Counted from the stretch's first letter, positions 18,600 through 30,169 are shown. The stretch: 64,000 nt of DNA from Prionace glauca (GCA_037974335.1 CM075760.1:31843942-31907941), one strand, 5' to 3'. Program-made: numbers and translations. Notes: a model not told the origin generated them from the letters alone.

Positions 18600-21200
18600 G
18601 CTTTCCAGGCGCCGCCTGTTGATTCCCTGCTGGAGGCGGCGCCTGGATCCACGTCCCACCTTCCACACCCCCAACAGAATGGACTCGGAGATTTACAATA
18701 GATTAATATTAAAATGGGCATTTTATCTGTATCGGGATATTTGTTTGGCTGAAATGTTCATTGTATTGTCCCCATTATTTCTGATGGTGATGTTACAGTT
18801 CATCATTTATTTATTTAAATAAGTAATTCCATTGTAAAAATGGTGATTTTATTACCACACCCCCAACAAGAAAATAAATCTGAAAATGATGAAATAACAT
18901 TTTGGAACATTAGAGAATTTTGCAACAACTCCGTGTCTCTGCCACATTATAATAATAAAGCACAATTTATCTGAAGAAATACCATCGATTTCTGTAACTC
19001 AATGTGTAGAATATACAAAGTGATTCTATTTACAGTTTGGTGGCTTTCGCTGTACAAGTTGGGTTTGGAGATGAGAAGAAACTCTCACACAATACAATAT
19101 TTCTCCTTATATTTGACAAACTGCCCCAATCTCGAAGACAGGCCTTTGAAAATAATGAGAATCCCAACCTCCTGATAATTAAATAGTGAGTTGACAGAGA
19201 AACATAAAATTAAATTGATTTTTGACGGAGAAGTTAATGAATCGGAACGGACACTGAGATTATTAAAATTCTCCTTCAGCATCCAGGTCATTGCAACTCA
19301 CTCTATTTGCCACCGGCTGTCTAACATACACTGGTATTGGGAATACAGGATATCAGAGCTTTGCGGCACATTGCATAATATCACAAGAATAAATGTTTTA
19401 TCTTCCATTGAATCAGGTTATGAACTGATCATTTCTCCATTCATTGGCAGCTATGAGAGGAACTTTTCAATAACAGAAATCAGATTATACCGTACAATAG
19501 AACACGGTGCTAATCAGGTACAAGACACGCTGCTGTTTCAATGTGATACACAAATTTCAGAATTTTCCAGGAATCCCCGGTGTTCATGTCAGTTTTATGA
19601 TGTTGTTTTAATATTATTTCATGTCATTGCATTGATTTTACTTCACTGGGGAACTGGGCCCATCAACATCTCTCTCTCACATTTCATGAAGTGATTAATA
19701 AACAGACTTTAATTATTGGAATGAAATTTACTCGGAAACTATAGAAATGAAAAAAAATGATCCGGTCACTTTATTGTTTGACATAGTATTTACTCAGGTA
19801 ATGAACAGGACACTGAATGAAAATATTTGATTGGAATGATTGCGATTTAAATTGTGGGAATTAAACATTTACTGTTTCAATGTCTGAATCCCATTTTGTC
19901 CATTCAGCTTCACGCTAATCTGTCCCACACAGTATTTGGCAGCAATCCAGGCTGCTGTCAAATGCTCAAAGTTATTGACAGGAAACATCTGGGGGTGTTT
20001 GTGCAGTAGATCAAAGATCAGTTTCATCAGCACTGACCACTTGGCTCCAAGCCAACTTAAAACCCTGCATGCAGTTTTGGGCGCCGCACCTGCGCAAGGA
20101 TGTTTTGGCCCTGGAGGGAGTGCAGAGGAGGTTTACTCGGCTGATACCGGAGTTGAGGGGATTGAACTATGAGGAGAGGCTGAATAAACTAGGCTTGTAC
20201 TCGTTAGAGTTTAGAAGAATGAGGGGAGATCTCATTGAGACGTATAAGATGATGAATGGGATGGATAGGATAGAGGTGGAGAGACTGTTCCCGCTCAAAA
20301 AAGACAGTAGGACTAGGGGGCACAGCCTCAAGATAAAGGGGGGGCGGTTTAGAACAGAGTTGAGGAGGAACTTCTTCACTCAAAGGGTGGTGAATCTCTG
20401 GAATTCTCTGCCCGTTGAAGTGGTGGAGGCTGCCTCGCTAAATATTTTTAAGAAACGGGTTGATGGGTTTTTGATAAGAGAAGGGATTAAGGGTTATGGG
20501 GAGAGGGCGGGAAGGTGGAGCTGAGTCACGACAGATCAGCCATGATCTTATTGAATGGCGAGGCAGGCTCGAAGGGCCAGATGGCCTACTCCTGCTCCTA
20601 TTTCTTATGTTCTTATGTTGTCAGTAAGGTCTATTTATAAACAAATCTACCCAGCAACAGTACTGGAGGCACTTGAATTTTTGGAAGTTATAAATCTAGA
20701 TGATGTTTTCCCATCTCTAAATAAAGGATTATTTTCCACCTTCTCTGGCACCCAATTAACAACAATGATGATTTTTCCAACACATCAGGATATTGTGATG
20801 GACGGACAGAAATAATCACAGGCAGACTGAAAAATGGCTCAGAGAGATGATACATGCTGTTATATTTGAGCATGCACATTTATATTTTATCTCCTTTTAT
20901 CTTTCCATGGGATGTTTGTTTGGAAAGACCAACACTCTTTGCCTGTCCCAAATTCCCTTAAATTGACTGGTTTTCTTGGACACTTCTGTAGATATTAAAG
21001 AGTCAGCTATTTGGCTTTCAGTCTGCAGTTATATCCTTGTGAGACAATGTAGGGATGGCAGATTTCCTCCATTGGGGAATCAGAGCGGTTCCAATGATCG
21101 CAATTACTATCCATTCCAGATTTATCAATAGAATTCAAAATCTACCTGCGGGAAGGGTCTGACTTAAATCCCTGTCCTCTCATCATTGCCCTGGGCCTCT
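18600..21200. repeat. Segmental duplication, copy A (VH 5' flank)
   Basis: Direct repeat of about 27660-30165. Matching stretches include 19085-19690 with 28690-29280, 19860-20066 with 29395-29600 (CTAATCTGTTCCACGCAGTATTTGGCAGCA against CTAATCTGTCCCACACAGTA), 20621-21000 with 29608-29990, and 21045-21175 with 30050-30165. Identity by eye is moderate with many indels, so the duplication is old. With the VH homology at 18001-18305 and 27080-27262 it forms one unit of at least 3 kb. No intact gene lies in the flank. Confidence 0.85.
20067..20618 (+). mobile_element. CR1-clade LINE 3' fragment (subfamily B)
   Basis: 5'-truncated copy starting in CATGCAGTTTTGGGCGCCGC and ending with ...TTATTGAATGGCGAGGCAGG..., CTCCTGCTCCTATTTCTTAT, GTTCTTATGTT. 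It keeps an open frame for the ORF2 C-terminus: MQFWAPHLRKDVLALEGVQR..., YEERLNKLGLYSLEFRRMRG, ...RRNFFTQRVVNLWNSLPVEV. It is inserted into duplication copy A and absent from the same place in copy B (about 29600), so it postdates the duplication. Nearly identical copies lie at 49441-49865 and, reversed, 30190-30735. Confidence 0.93.
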
Positions 21201-21240
21201 GGATCACTGGATCAATTAAAATAATTGATGTCACCATCTA
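21115..21240 (-). mobile_element. SINE (second family) fragment
   Basis: Reverse-orientation piece of the SINE family at 4468-4765: ...GAATTCAAAATCTACCTGCG..., CTTAAATCCCTGTCCTC, CATTGCCCTGGGCCTCTGGATCACTGGA. A matching piece sits in duplication copy B at about 30100-30165, so it predates the duplication. Confidence 0.6.
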
Positions 21241-22119
21241 CACAAACAATAAATGTATTACTGTGTTGACACAGGAATGAATGACATATGAATGACTGAT
21301 GGATGAATGATTGTTGGATGCCTGAATATTTTGATTGAGGGATTAGTGAATGGATTGGTGGATTCATTGATAAATGGGACTGAATGATGCTGTTCTACAT
21401 TTCCATATTTGTGTTTGACTACTTCATAAATTGAAACAACTCCTTTATTCAATGTGTGTCCATCAATCTTTCCAGAGTGTCTGGGTGAAATACATTCCGA
21501 GTTTCTCGGGAGTTAGCAAGCTGATCCTCTTGAAGAGTAGGGGGAGATTTTCCTGCTGTTTGGAACGGTTCATTTCTCTGCTGATGCTGAATTTTCATAT
21601 CCAGGACAGAAAGAGAGAGCATGATTTGGTTGAGGAGGAATGATTGTACTATATAAAATACTGCTTCTTTCATATACAACAAATCAATCAACAAACCCTC
21701 ACCCAAATTAGTGAAGGTAACTGGGTGAATAGTAAATAAGGTAGCAACAGATATATTTGTGAAACTCACTGGAAAACTACAAGTGTAATATTATTTCCCA
21801 AAACAGTGTAATAATGAATCGGAATTTAAAGATTCAGTAACTTCACATGAAGTGCCGGTTGTTCCATTTATATCATCACTTTGAAAACCATCACACACTC
21901 CAGCTATGTACCAGGACATTCTGTGTGATGATGAGGTGGTGACTTGTCAATGAAGCGCAGAGGCTGCTGGGTAGCTGTTCATATCCTCGGTCTGAATTAA
22001 TCCCATTCCCCACTGAATTCTGGGACAGATTTTATTCCTTGGTGTCAAAAAGCCAATGTGTTGTCAATAAAGTTTAATATCAATAAATTATACGAAGCAA
22101 AGTACAGTTATATATCAAT

Positions 22120-22640
22120 GCCGAAATGCCGAAAATAAACAGAAAATACTGGAGAATCTCAGTAACATCTGTGGAGACAGAATAGAGCCTTTGTTTCACA
22201 TCTGGATGACCCTTCGGCAGAGTATCCCTGCTGCTTTGGAGAGATCATCATTGCTTCCTACAACGTGTTAGAAAAGCTGCATAAATTTCCTGTGAGATGG
22301 GAATAACAGAAATAATAGATACTATTTCGAGACACTCACATAAGCTGCATCAATTCACAGAGTGATCCCAAATATCGGAACAAACTTCTTCATCCTAAAC
22401 TAATCAACATCCCAATCAGAAACTATATTCTCAAAAAAATCCTAATCCCTGTCCACCCACATCATTTCTCAATGTCATCATCCTCTTCAATTTCTTCCAA
22501 AAAAAACCACACTGACTCGAAACGTTGGCTCTATTCTCTCTCCACAGATGCTGTCAGACCCGTTGAGATTTTCCAGCATTCATTATTTTTGTTTCAGTTT
22601 CCCGAATCTGCAGTATTTTGCTTTTATCAAACTGATGAAC
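22120..22640. repeat. Repeat with inverted-looking ends
   Basis: The left part (22125-22215: AACAGAAAATACTGGAGAATC, TCAGTAACATCTGTGGAGACAGAATAGAGCC) and the right part (22510-22635: CGAAACGTTGGCTCTATTCT, CTCCACAGATGCTGTCAGACC, TTGAGATTTTCCAGCATT) are reverse complements by eye. About 300 bp lies between. Fragments of the same family are near 26525-26610 and 26880-26990. It could be a non-autonomous element or two opposed insertions. Confidence 0.6.
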
Positions 22641-22724
22641 ATAATTGGTGAACTAATTGTTTATCTGTATGAATTGAGGATAACTGGGAAATTGGAATAA
22701 CCCCGCCTGGAAATTCCTCTCCAA

Positions 22725-22925
22725 GTAACTCACAAACATCACTTGGGCCACTCCTTTACTTACGCTGCGTCGGAGTCCAGGAACACCCTCCCTAAGAGCA
22801 CTGTTGGTGTACCTACACTGCAGGTTCTGCAGCAATTGAATAAGGCGGCTCACCACCAGCTCACCGAATGCAATTAGCAATGGGGAATAAATGGGGGCCT
22901 AGACAACGTCGCTTTCCTATCATAG
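22725..22925 (+). mobile_element. LINE ORF2 C-terminal fragment (family as at 30860-31560)
   Basis: Words GCGTCGGAGTCCAGGAACAC, CCTCCCTAAGAGCACTGTTGG, TGTACCTACACTGCAG, AATAAGGCGGCTCACCACCA and AATGGGGAATAAATGG match the 3' end of the 30860-31560 element. Heavily decayed and non-coding. Confidence 0.7.
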
Positions 22926-22929
22926 AGTA

Positions 22930-23780
22930 ATTTTAAATATACTCATCATTATATATCAATGAGATCTGGTGAATGGAATTATTAAATTGCAAATGGATGG
23001 TAATTCGTGAAAATAATTATTATCTTTTTGGACTTTTTTTTATATTCTCCTTATTCGGTCCAGTGTCAGTAATTACTCAGCACTGTCTCAGTTCATGTCT
23101 AAGAAGTTCCGATATCAGTAAAACTGTGCGAGATACTGTCTCAGTTTTATTTTCCTTGACACTGTTATTTGAAAAAATGTTTCTTTCACGGGATATGGGT
23201 CTGATTGGAATTTGGCATTTGACCCTAACTCGGGTCAAATGCCACTCGGCCCTAACACATTATTATTTTCTTGAAGCAGGCCCCTGTTTATATTAAAATA
23301 CAGCCTGGCTCTGTTAATATTCTGCTGGACCAGAGCTCAGTTTACATTGCACACGGCATTCTCTCTGGTTATGTAATATTTGATACTCACCCTGTGTATA
23401 TATTTCACTGTGCCAATTTTGTTCCTGCGCTTAACTATGCCTCTCTTTGAATTAGGTTTGTTTTACTCCACGGTTTTGTGAGATGAAGAGATAATATGTT
23501 AGGATAAAAAAGATTGCTATCAGGCAAGATCCAGAAACGGGCAATATTGGATCACCAGTATTTTATTGTGCTGTAATTTTCTTTGTTTTTTTGTTCTTCA
23601 TTGACAGTACATGCTACACAGGACTTGATATCCACTTTCACTGTAGTCAGCAGAAGTAGATTTCAGATTTCTTTTCCAGTGTCCAAAACCTCACACGGTT
23701 TGCCCTTGCAGAAGGATGCAGAGAATTGTGTTCTCCCAGCCACTTTAATCATTACTGGCATTGACCAATGCAGTGAAAAC
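22930..23780. other. Intergenic, nothing recognised
   Basis: No gene, RNA or clear repeat. Open frames (for example 22973-23296) have no family resemblance and ordinary AT-rich composition. Confidence 0.4.
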
Positions 23781-24110
23781 TGAGACCATGTCTAATAAAA
23801 TATAAACGTGGATATGGACAATTGCAGAAATAAGATTGCATCTACTTTGATACAAACAGAGAGAGATCTACATTAATGTAAACAGAGATAATGTCTAGTT
23901 TAATATAAACAGAAACATGGTGACATACAATATAGTAAAAAGTCTGACAACACCAGGTTTTAGTCCAACCGATTTATTTGATAATATTCAATAACAATAT
24001 AAGCAGGGACTGCGTCTAATTTAGTACAGACAGATAATATATCCAATTAACTATGTGCAAAGACAGACAACATAACATTCTACATGCAAGGTAGAAAGAG
24101 TTAGGATCCA
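23781..24110. repeat. Degenerate TAATATAAACAGAGACATG-type repeat
   Basis: Loose repeats of about 40-45 bp around the words TAATATAAAC, AGAGAGA, ACAT and GTCTA (AATATAAACGTGGATATGG, TTAATGTAAACAGAGATAATG, TTTAATATAAACAGAAACATG). A fragment of another repeat is inserted at about 23937-24000. The same motif builds the 52325-53345 array and appears reversed at 44690-44870. Confidence 0.6.
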
Positions 24111-24159
24111 GTGGAAAATAAACGAAGGCATGGCTCATAATACGAGCTGACACAGGGTA

Positions 24160-24780
24160 AATTTACTGTAATATAAAGATACTGGTTCAATCCCCATGAA
24201 ATTTGTAAAGACGGCCAACTCTCCCATCAAAATCTTACAGGACAGGAGTAACATGGGGTTCGCTGCAGAATGCAAAGTCCCCTCTGTACTGGCAAATTAA
24301 TAACTCCCAAAGCAGGAATAGCATGAGTGAAATGCAAAGTGAATCTCCCTCTAAACCGTCCAATTCAAACATTCTCACAACAGTATACTGTCTATAAACA
24401 GAGTGAAACTCCGTCTACAAATCTGTTCAAACAAAATTAAGGCAGAAAGAGCATGGACACACTTCGATGTAAAAACTCTCCTGCACTCTTCCTTCCGAGA
24501 TCCAGGAGGCAGGTTTAAATTAGTGTTAGGTATAGGGGAAAGAGCCGTCCACACATTTCCACAAAACACACCCAAGGTCATGTACAGCAGAGATTAAATA
24601 CGGATTACATCTTCCCTGATAAAGATATATCAACATTCATAAGTCAGAAACGATGAGTTTGGACGCAGCGTAAATGTTCCTCTACACTGTCCAGTCAAAT
24701 ACTCCAAGGACAGGGACAACACCGGCTAAATATAGGGAAAGATTCCACATTGAATCCTTATCCGAGGTTAGGTGCAGAAG
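24160..24780. repeat. Degenerate satellite-like repeat
   Basis: Recurrent loosely spaced words CTCCCTCT/CTCCCATC, ACTGTCCA, TCAAA.ACT, CAGGA and GGGTA/GGCTAAAT match a common shark satellite-like unit (CTCCCTCTACACTGTCC, CAAACACTCCCAGGACAG). The copies are strongly eroded, with an apparent period of roughly 60-80 bp. Confidence 0.4.
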
Positions 24781-25690
24781 AAAATGTTTCAAGCATTTCA
24801 AGATCATTGATTTCTCAAGAGATCTTTTAGAGTAAATCTCACTCACAGATTCCAATTTATTGAATTATATTCTTTTAGAAACCTGTACCTGTGGCTGAGA
24901 GAACACATTGGGCAGACATTGACTTTATGCTGTGGAGTGAAGACGATGAACCATCGTGGAGAGACAAGACACAGAACCAGACAGGAGAAAGACAGAGAGA
25001 GAGATGAAACACAGGGCATTTCCATGAACACGTTTGCCATTTTATTTCGGGATCAGAAGGATTATTTCCTAATTCTGAACATAGATATCATCATGATATT
25101 TTTCCTCACATAACTGATGAATAAAGAATGTTGAAAAACAACCATTACTGGAATCCGTTGATTGATTTGCATGGTTCTCTCTATTTCTGTGCTGTGTTGG
25201 TGGGGAAATATTTGTTGTGTTTTTGTCAGTCAACAATCTCATTTAGAATTACTATTCTTGTATTTATTTACATAAATACCTCACTGTTTACAATGAAATG
25301 TTCATGACAGGAAAACCAGATAAACCGTCACGTACTGATCAGTTTCAACTCAAAATAGCGATTTATTTTAAGAATTTTAACAGTTGGTTCAAAATGAATA
25401 AAAACTTTTTGAACATACATTACACCAGTTGTATTTAATTAAAATAAAATGGTACATTTCATTTCAGAATTAGTTCTGAAAGTTCTGATGTCACAATTAA
25501 TAAAGTATCTGTGAATAGGCTGATATTCCACTGAATGATAATCTGATTGAGGATTTAATCTGTTTAAACTAGACAAGTTAAATTAAAAAAACAGATCTGA
25601 TGTCTGAAATATTCCTTCACAAATAGTGATCACACTCACATGAGGGAAGTGTAAAAATGTGGTTATCACTAAGAGATACGATTATTTTTG
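24781..25690. other. Intergenic AT-rich stretch
   Basis: No gene seen. It contains a perfect octamer word ATTTGCAT (ATGCAAAT on the minus strand) at 25165-25172, 6.7 kb upstream of the VH leader. That is too far and too common a word to assign to the promoter. Confidence 0.4.
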
Positions 25691-26165
25691 CTCCCTCACA
25701 GGCGACAGGGAAGCGGGTTCGATTCTAACATTGGGTGACTGTGTGTGGTTTTCACATTCTATCCATATCCATGTGAGTTCCCTCCGAGTGCTCCAGTTTC
25801 CTTCCACAGTCCCAGGATGTGCAGGTTAGGTGGATTGGCTGTGATAAATTGCCCCTTCGCGCCCAATGATGTGCAAAGTAGAATCATAGAATCGCTACAG
25901 TGCAGAAGTAGAGCATTTGGTTCATCAAGTCTGCTATCCGGCAGAGCATCCTTCCCAGGCCCAATGTAAATTGTCTATGCTAAATTTCCTGTTAGTGTCC
26001 AATAATGTGTAGGTTCGGGGGATTAGCCTGTGAATATGTGTGGTTGCCGGGATCGGATGAAAGCTTGCCTAGGTAGGATGCTGTGCTGGAGAGCCCGCTG
26101 CAGAGTTATTGGACCGAATGACCATGTTGAACTGTAGGGATTCTATGATTTTATGCTACTATGAT
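25691..26165 (+). mobile_element. HE1-like SINE split by a SINE 3' fragment
   Basis: The outer plus-strand SINE (GGGTTCGATTCTAACATTGG..., CCGAGTGCTCCAGTTTCCTT, CACAGTCCCAGGATGTGCAG ... GGATTAGCCTGTGAATATG ... TTGAACTGTAGGGATTCTATG) is interrupted at about 25879-25965 by a reverse-orientation SINE 3' end (GAATCATAGAATCGCTACAG, TGCAGAAG, CAAGTCTGC). The outer sequence resumes at AAATTGTCTATGCTAAATT. Confidence 0.75.
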
Positions 26166-27079
26166 CAGGCAGAGGAGTGATTATATTCACATTAATCTCA
26201 GCGATTCCAAAGTATTTCAAATTATGGGGGAATTTGAATGTATAGAACATTTTACCCGACCTCATGTCGCCCCAAAGTTATTAAAACTCACTGAGGTACC
26301 TTTGCTGAATTTAGTCGCTGTTCTCATGTTGTAACTAACCAGGTAAGTTACGTACCACAAACTCCCACAAACCCGGTTGTGATAAATGGCCAACAAATTT
26401 GCGATTTTCTTTGACAAATGAGGTTTTGGGTCGGACATTGGACAGAACAGATTTGCTGTTCATAATTATATCAAGAGATTTGACATCCTGGCATTGATAT
26501 TAAATACGAATCTGGTTCTCTCTCTCTCTGATGATACCCATTGAGATGCTGAGGAGCACTGTTGCTGTTTTAGTTTTAGATTTCCGGAATCTGCAGCAAT
26601 TTGCACTGATTTTATTGAATCTCTGGATGCGAGCGTCACTGACAAAGCTAACATTAATTGGTGATTGTGAACCATCTTGCTGAAACCTGCCCTCTGGATG
26701 GGTGACTTTCCACTGCAGGTTTAATACAACTGGGTGGCGTTCTCGGATATTTCAGTGGTGGTGAAGGGTTATTTTCATCACATGGAACTGGAGTCTGTGT
26801 AGGACAGACAGGGGAAAGATAGGAATACTCGGTTTATAGTCATTTGCAAAGAGAAGATGTTGTTTGAAGTATAAAAACAATTCTGTGGATTCTGGAATTC
26901 AAACCCAAAGAGAAAATGCTGTAAAACCTCAGCAGGCCTGGCAATATTTGTAAGGAGAGGGAAAAGCTGACGTTTCGAGTCCAGATGTCCCGAGACTGTC
27001 CAGCATTTTCTCTTCACGTTGTTTTAAGTGTCTTTGTGTGGAATAAATTGATTCTGAATCTCTGGGGCGGAGGAATTGT

Positions 27080-27262
27080 GGGTTGATCCAAGACTATCAT
27101 ACTGAAGGAGAGACTATAAACCCTATCAGGGACTGGTCGGACCCAGACCATCCAGTTGCTGCCCATATTGAACACTTTGTCTTTACAGCTCAGTCTCAGG
27201 GAGCCTCAGGGATGCCCGGTTTCTGCCTCTGGCTGAGTCAACACAACCTCCGATTCGACACT
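27080..27262 (-). pseudogene. VH pseudogene (FR1-CDR1-FR2) of a lost IgM cluster
   Basis: The minus strand reads [14 protein letters not shown], a stop, then GSLRLSCKDKVFN, CDR1-like MGSNWMV and FR2-like WVRPVPDR, after which V homology fades near 27080. The 5' part matches the functional V exon closely at the DNA level (GTTGTGTTGAC..CAGCCAGAGGCA). Like that exon, it starts after GGTGTC. Defects are an in-frame TGA in FR1, loss of FR3, RSS and leader exon, and interruption of the leader intron by a LINE at 27263-27569. Sequence past it (27570-27665) still matches the functional leader intron. It belongs to segmental copy B. Confidence 0.88.
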
Positions 27263-27569
27263 TTAAACAAAAGCTATGAAAAGAAAACGCAACTCACCCC
27301 GGACACACTCTCTCACCTTTTTCCATCAGGGACTAGGTAAAAGCAAATTCTGAGGAGACTACAAACCGACTCAGAAACTATTTCTTTACAGCTGCAACCA
27401 GAATTTTGAATGGATCTACCTCGCATTAAATTGATATTTTTCTAGACCCGAGCTATGACTGCAACATAATATTCTTCACTCTCTCCCTTCCTTCTCTATG
27501 CACGGTATGCTCCGTCTGTATAGTGTGCAAGACTGTGTACTAATGTGTGTGATAATAATAAATCAAATA
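27263..27569 (+). mobile_element. LINE 3' fragment inserted in the VH-pseudogene leader intron
   Basis: Interrupts homology to the functional V leader intron. It reads like a non-LTR 3' end: CCTTTTTCCATCAGGGACTAG, GAAACTATTTCTTTACAGCTG, CAGAATTTTGAATGGA ... GTGTACTAATGTGTGTGATA, ending in AATAATAAATCAAATAAAAT. Likely an L2-type tail; the family call is tentative. Confidence 0.65.
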
Positions 27570-28019
27570 AAATATATCAAAAAACACCGAGGATTTTTCC
27601 CAGTGAATTGATTGCTGACACTGGAATATTCAACAGACAGACTAACACTGAGGCAGAAAGAGTGAGATCCATTGGAACGTCTCTGCTAGACCAAAAGGTG
27701 AAATTATATTTGAGCCTCTGTTATAGAGAAAAAAACAATTTGATTATAAATCAATTCCCTTAATTCTGCACCCCCTTTCACAAGAGAATAGAGGTAAGAT
27801 GACATTACCTTATCAGAGTAAAAACGTCAGTCTGATTTGCACATTGCAGCATAAATATAATCCATTTGAACAATTATTATCGATTTGTGTAACTAATTGC
27901 TGGGATGATTTTATTTCAGGTGTGGGTAGCCGTCACTGTAATTTGGGACTGGATACAAGAAGGAGGGAAGAAATGGCCTCATGTTATCGCTCGGCAATTA
28001 ATGCACAAACTTAACTAAT

Positions 28020-28290
28020 GTTCTCAGGACCCGACTTCGAATCCCACCACCACAGATGGTGGGATTTAAATTCAGTAAAAAAAAAGCATCTGGAAATAAG
28101 AATCCACTTATGGCCATGATATCATTGTCGATTGTGTAAAAACCTACCTGCTTCACTAATGTATTTTCGAGAAGGGAATCTGCCGTCCTTACCTGGTCTG
28201 ACCTATGTGTGATCCAAGAACCACAGCAATGTGATTGGCTCTCACTGCCCTCGGACAAGAAGTAGGCAATAAATTCTGAACAGTCAAAGG
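28020..28290 (+). mobile_element. SINE (second family)
   Basis: GACTTCGAATCCCACCACCA, GGTGGGATTTAAATTCAGTA, GTAAAAACCTACCTGCTTCAC, GGGAATCTGCCGTCCTTACC, TGGTCTGACCTATGTGTGAT and AAGTAGGCAATAAATT match the 4468-4765 copy. Confidence 0.75.
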
Positions 28291-28297
28291 TGCCCAT

Positions 28298-28600
28298 GTC
28301 CATAGAATCATTACAGAGCAGAAGAAAGCCTTTTGGCCTAACATGTCCAAACCCGCAACATTCCCACCTCAGTCTATCCCCATCACCCCACGTATATTCC
28401 CCGCTAATTCTCTTGACACGATTGGACAATTCATCATCGTGGATCAACCTAAGCGGCATATCCTTGAACAATGTGAGTAAATGAGCAGGCAATTGGAGAA
28501 TATGCAGACTCCACACAGACAGACCCAAACTGGGAGTTGAACCCGGGTCCCTGGCGCTTTGAGGCAGAAGCCCTAACATATTTGCCACCATGCCATCCAC
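28298..28600 (-). mobile_element. HE1-like SINE, reverse orientation
   Basis: Reads TCCATAGAATCATTACAGAG ... CAGACTCCACACAGACAGAC, GGGAGTTGAACCCGGGTCCC, TGGCGCTTTGAGGCAGAAGC, ending near GCCACCATGCCATCCAC. The tRNA-like B box is clear on the minus strand. The 200-codon minus-strand frame over it is not a gene. Confidence 0.85.
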
Positions 28601-30169
28601 AAATTAATTCAAAAAGGACAATCCTCATGTGATGCAATATTACACGTTAGATTTCCCCAACGGCTCCTTTATCCTGTGAAAATTAACACTGAAAGAAAAC
28701 TGGTGGACTTATAATTAATTGAGCTGACAGGGAAACATGACATCGACATCAACCTTTGACAGAGAATTTATAGAATCCGAATGGACACGGTGATCAGGAA
28801 AGTTCTTTGTCAACATCCAAATCATTGCTGCTCATTTTATTGGCCACCGGCTGTAGAACATTCACTGGTAGTGGGAACTCAGGATATTAGGACTTTGTGG
28901 CATATTGCACAATATCACAAAAATAAATGTTTTGTCTTCCACTAAACCAGGCCGTTTCTTCACTCATTGGCAGCTATGAGAGCGACTGTTAAATAATCGA
29001 AATCAGATTGTACTGGACAACAGAACATGGTGCTGATTAGGTATAAGAGAGGTTGTCTTTTTAAAGAGGTGCAGAACGCTTAGAATATTCCAGGTATCCG
29101 CGCTTTTCAAGACAATTGTATGATTTTAATTTACTTTTAATTATTTTCATTTTGGGGCCATTGCACTGATCTCATTGGACTGAGGGGGTGGGGAGGTCAA
29201 AATCTCTTCCTTGCAGGTCATGAAGTTACTCACAAAGTAACTTTAATTGTTGGAAGGACATTTATTTGGAAGTTATACAAATGAAATAGCATCTGGCCAA
29301 TTTACTCGTTCCCCATACTATTTAATCACAGTGCAGCCCTTTAAAATATTTGCTTGGAAGGAATACCATTTAAAAACGTTTCTTTATTATGGGAATCAAG
29401 CATTTATTGTATAACTGGATAAGTCCCATTTAATCCTTACATATTCGCGCTAATCTGTTCCACGCAGTATTTGGCAGCAGTCCAACCTGCTGCCAACTGC
29501 CCGAAGATATTAACAGGAAGCATCTGACGGTGTTTGTTCAGTAAGTCAAAGATCTGTTTCCTCAGTACTGAACAGTTGGCTGCAAGCCAACTTCAAACTC
29601 TTAGCATTGTCAATAGAGCCTATTTATAAACAAATCTGCCCAGCAACAATTCGAGGCAATTTTATTATTTTTTAAAGCTGTAAACGTATATGAATGCTTC
29701 CCATTTCATTGGAAAAAAAGCCACCCAGATTCTCTGGCACCTTGTTAGTAACAATGATGATCTCTCCAACCCAACGAAACACTGTGATGGATGGATAGAA
29801 ATAAATACAGGCAGATTGTGAGAGTTGATTCAGAGAGGTGATATATCTTATACTGCATAAACATGTAGTCTGGTGTTTTATTTCACTTTATTCTTCCATG
29901 GGACGTGGGGGTCTCTGGAAAGAACAACATTTATTTCCTGTGCTTAATTCCTTTTCAGCTGAGTGGTGTGTTAGGGCATCTCAGAAGGCATTGCCCAGTT
30001 ATATATATGGCGGTCCATCTTGAGTTACACCCTGCTGAGACCAAGTAGGGATGGCAGATGTCCTTCACTGGGGAATCAGAGGGTTATCTCGTCGCTATCA
30101 GTATGAATCAAAATTTATTGATTGAATTCAAATTCCACCTGCTGCCATGGTCGGATTTAATCTCAATTT

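Larger units (their letters stand above)
27570..30165. repeat. Segmental duplication, copy B
   Basis: Counterpart of 18320-21175. It starts with the leader-intron remnant (AAACACCGAGGATTTTTCCC, GAATTGATTGCTGACACTGGAATATTC against AAACACCAGGGATTAATC..., GATTGCTGACTCTGGAACATT). Two SINEs interrupt it (28020-28290 and 28298-28600), then it continues through the upstream flank to 30165. The leader exon and promoter are not recognisable. Confidence 0.85.

Noticed and set aside
19191-19694. 167-codon plus-strand frame upstream of VH
   Set aside because: The matching stretch in duplication copy B (28690-29250) does not keep the frame, there is no family resemblance, and composition is ordinary AT-rich.
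25165-25172. Perfect ATTTGCAT octamer as an Ig promoter element
   Set aside because: It lies 6.7 kb from the functional leader with no adjacent V gene; an 8-bp word is expected by chance in AT-rich DNA.
27998-28600. 200-codon minus-strand frame
   Set aside because: It lies across two adjoining SINEs and is an antisense/repeat by-product.
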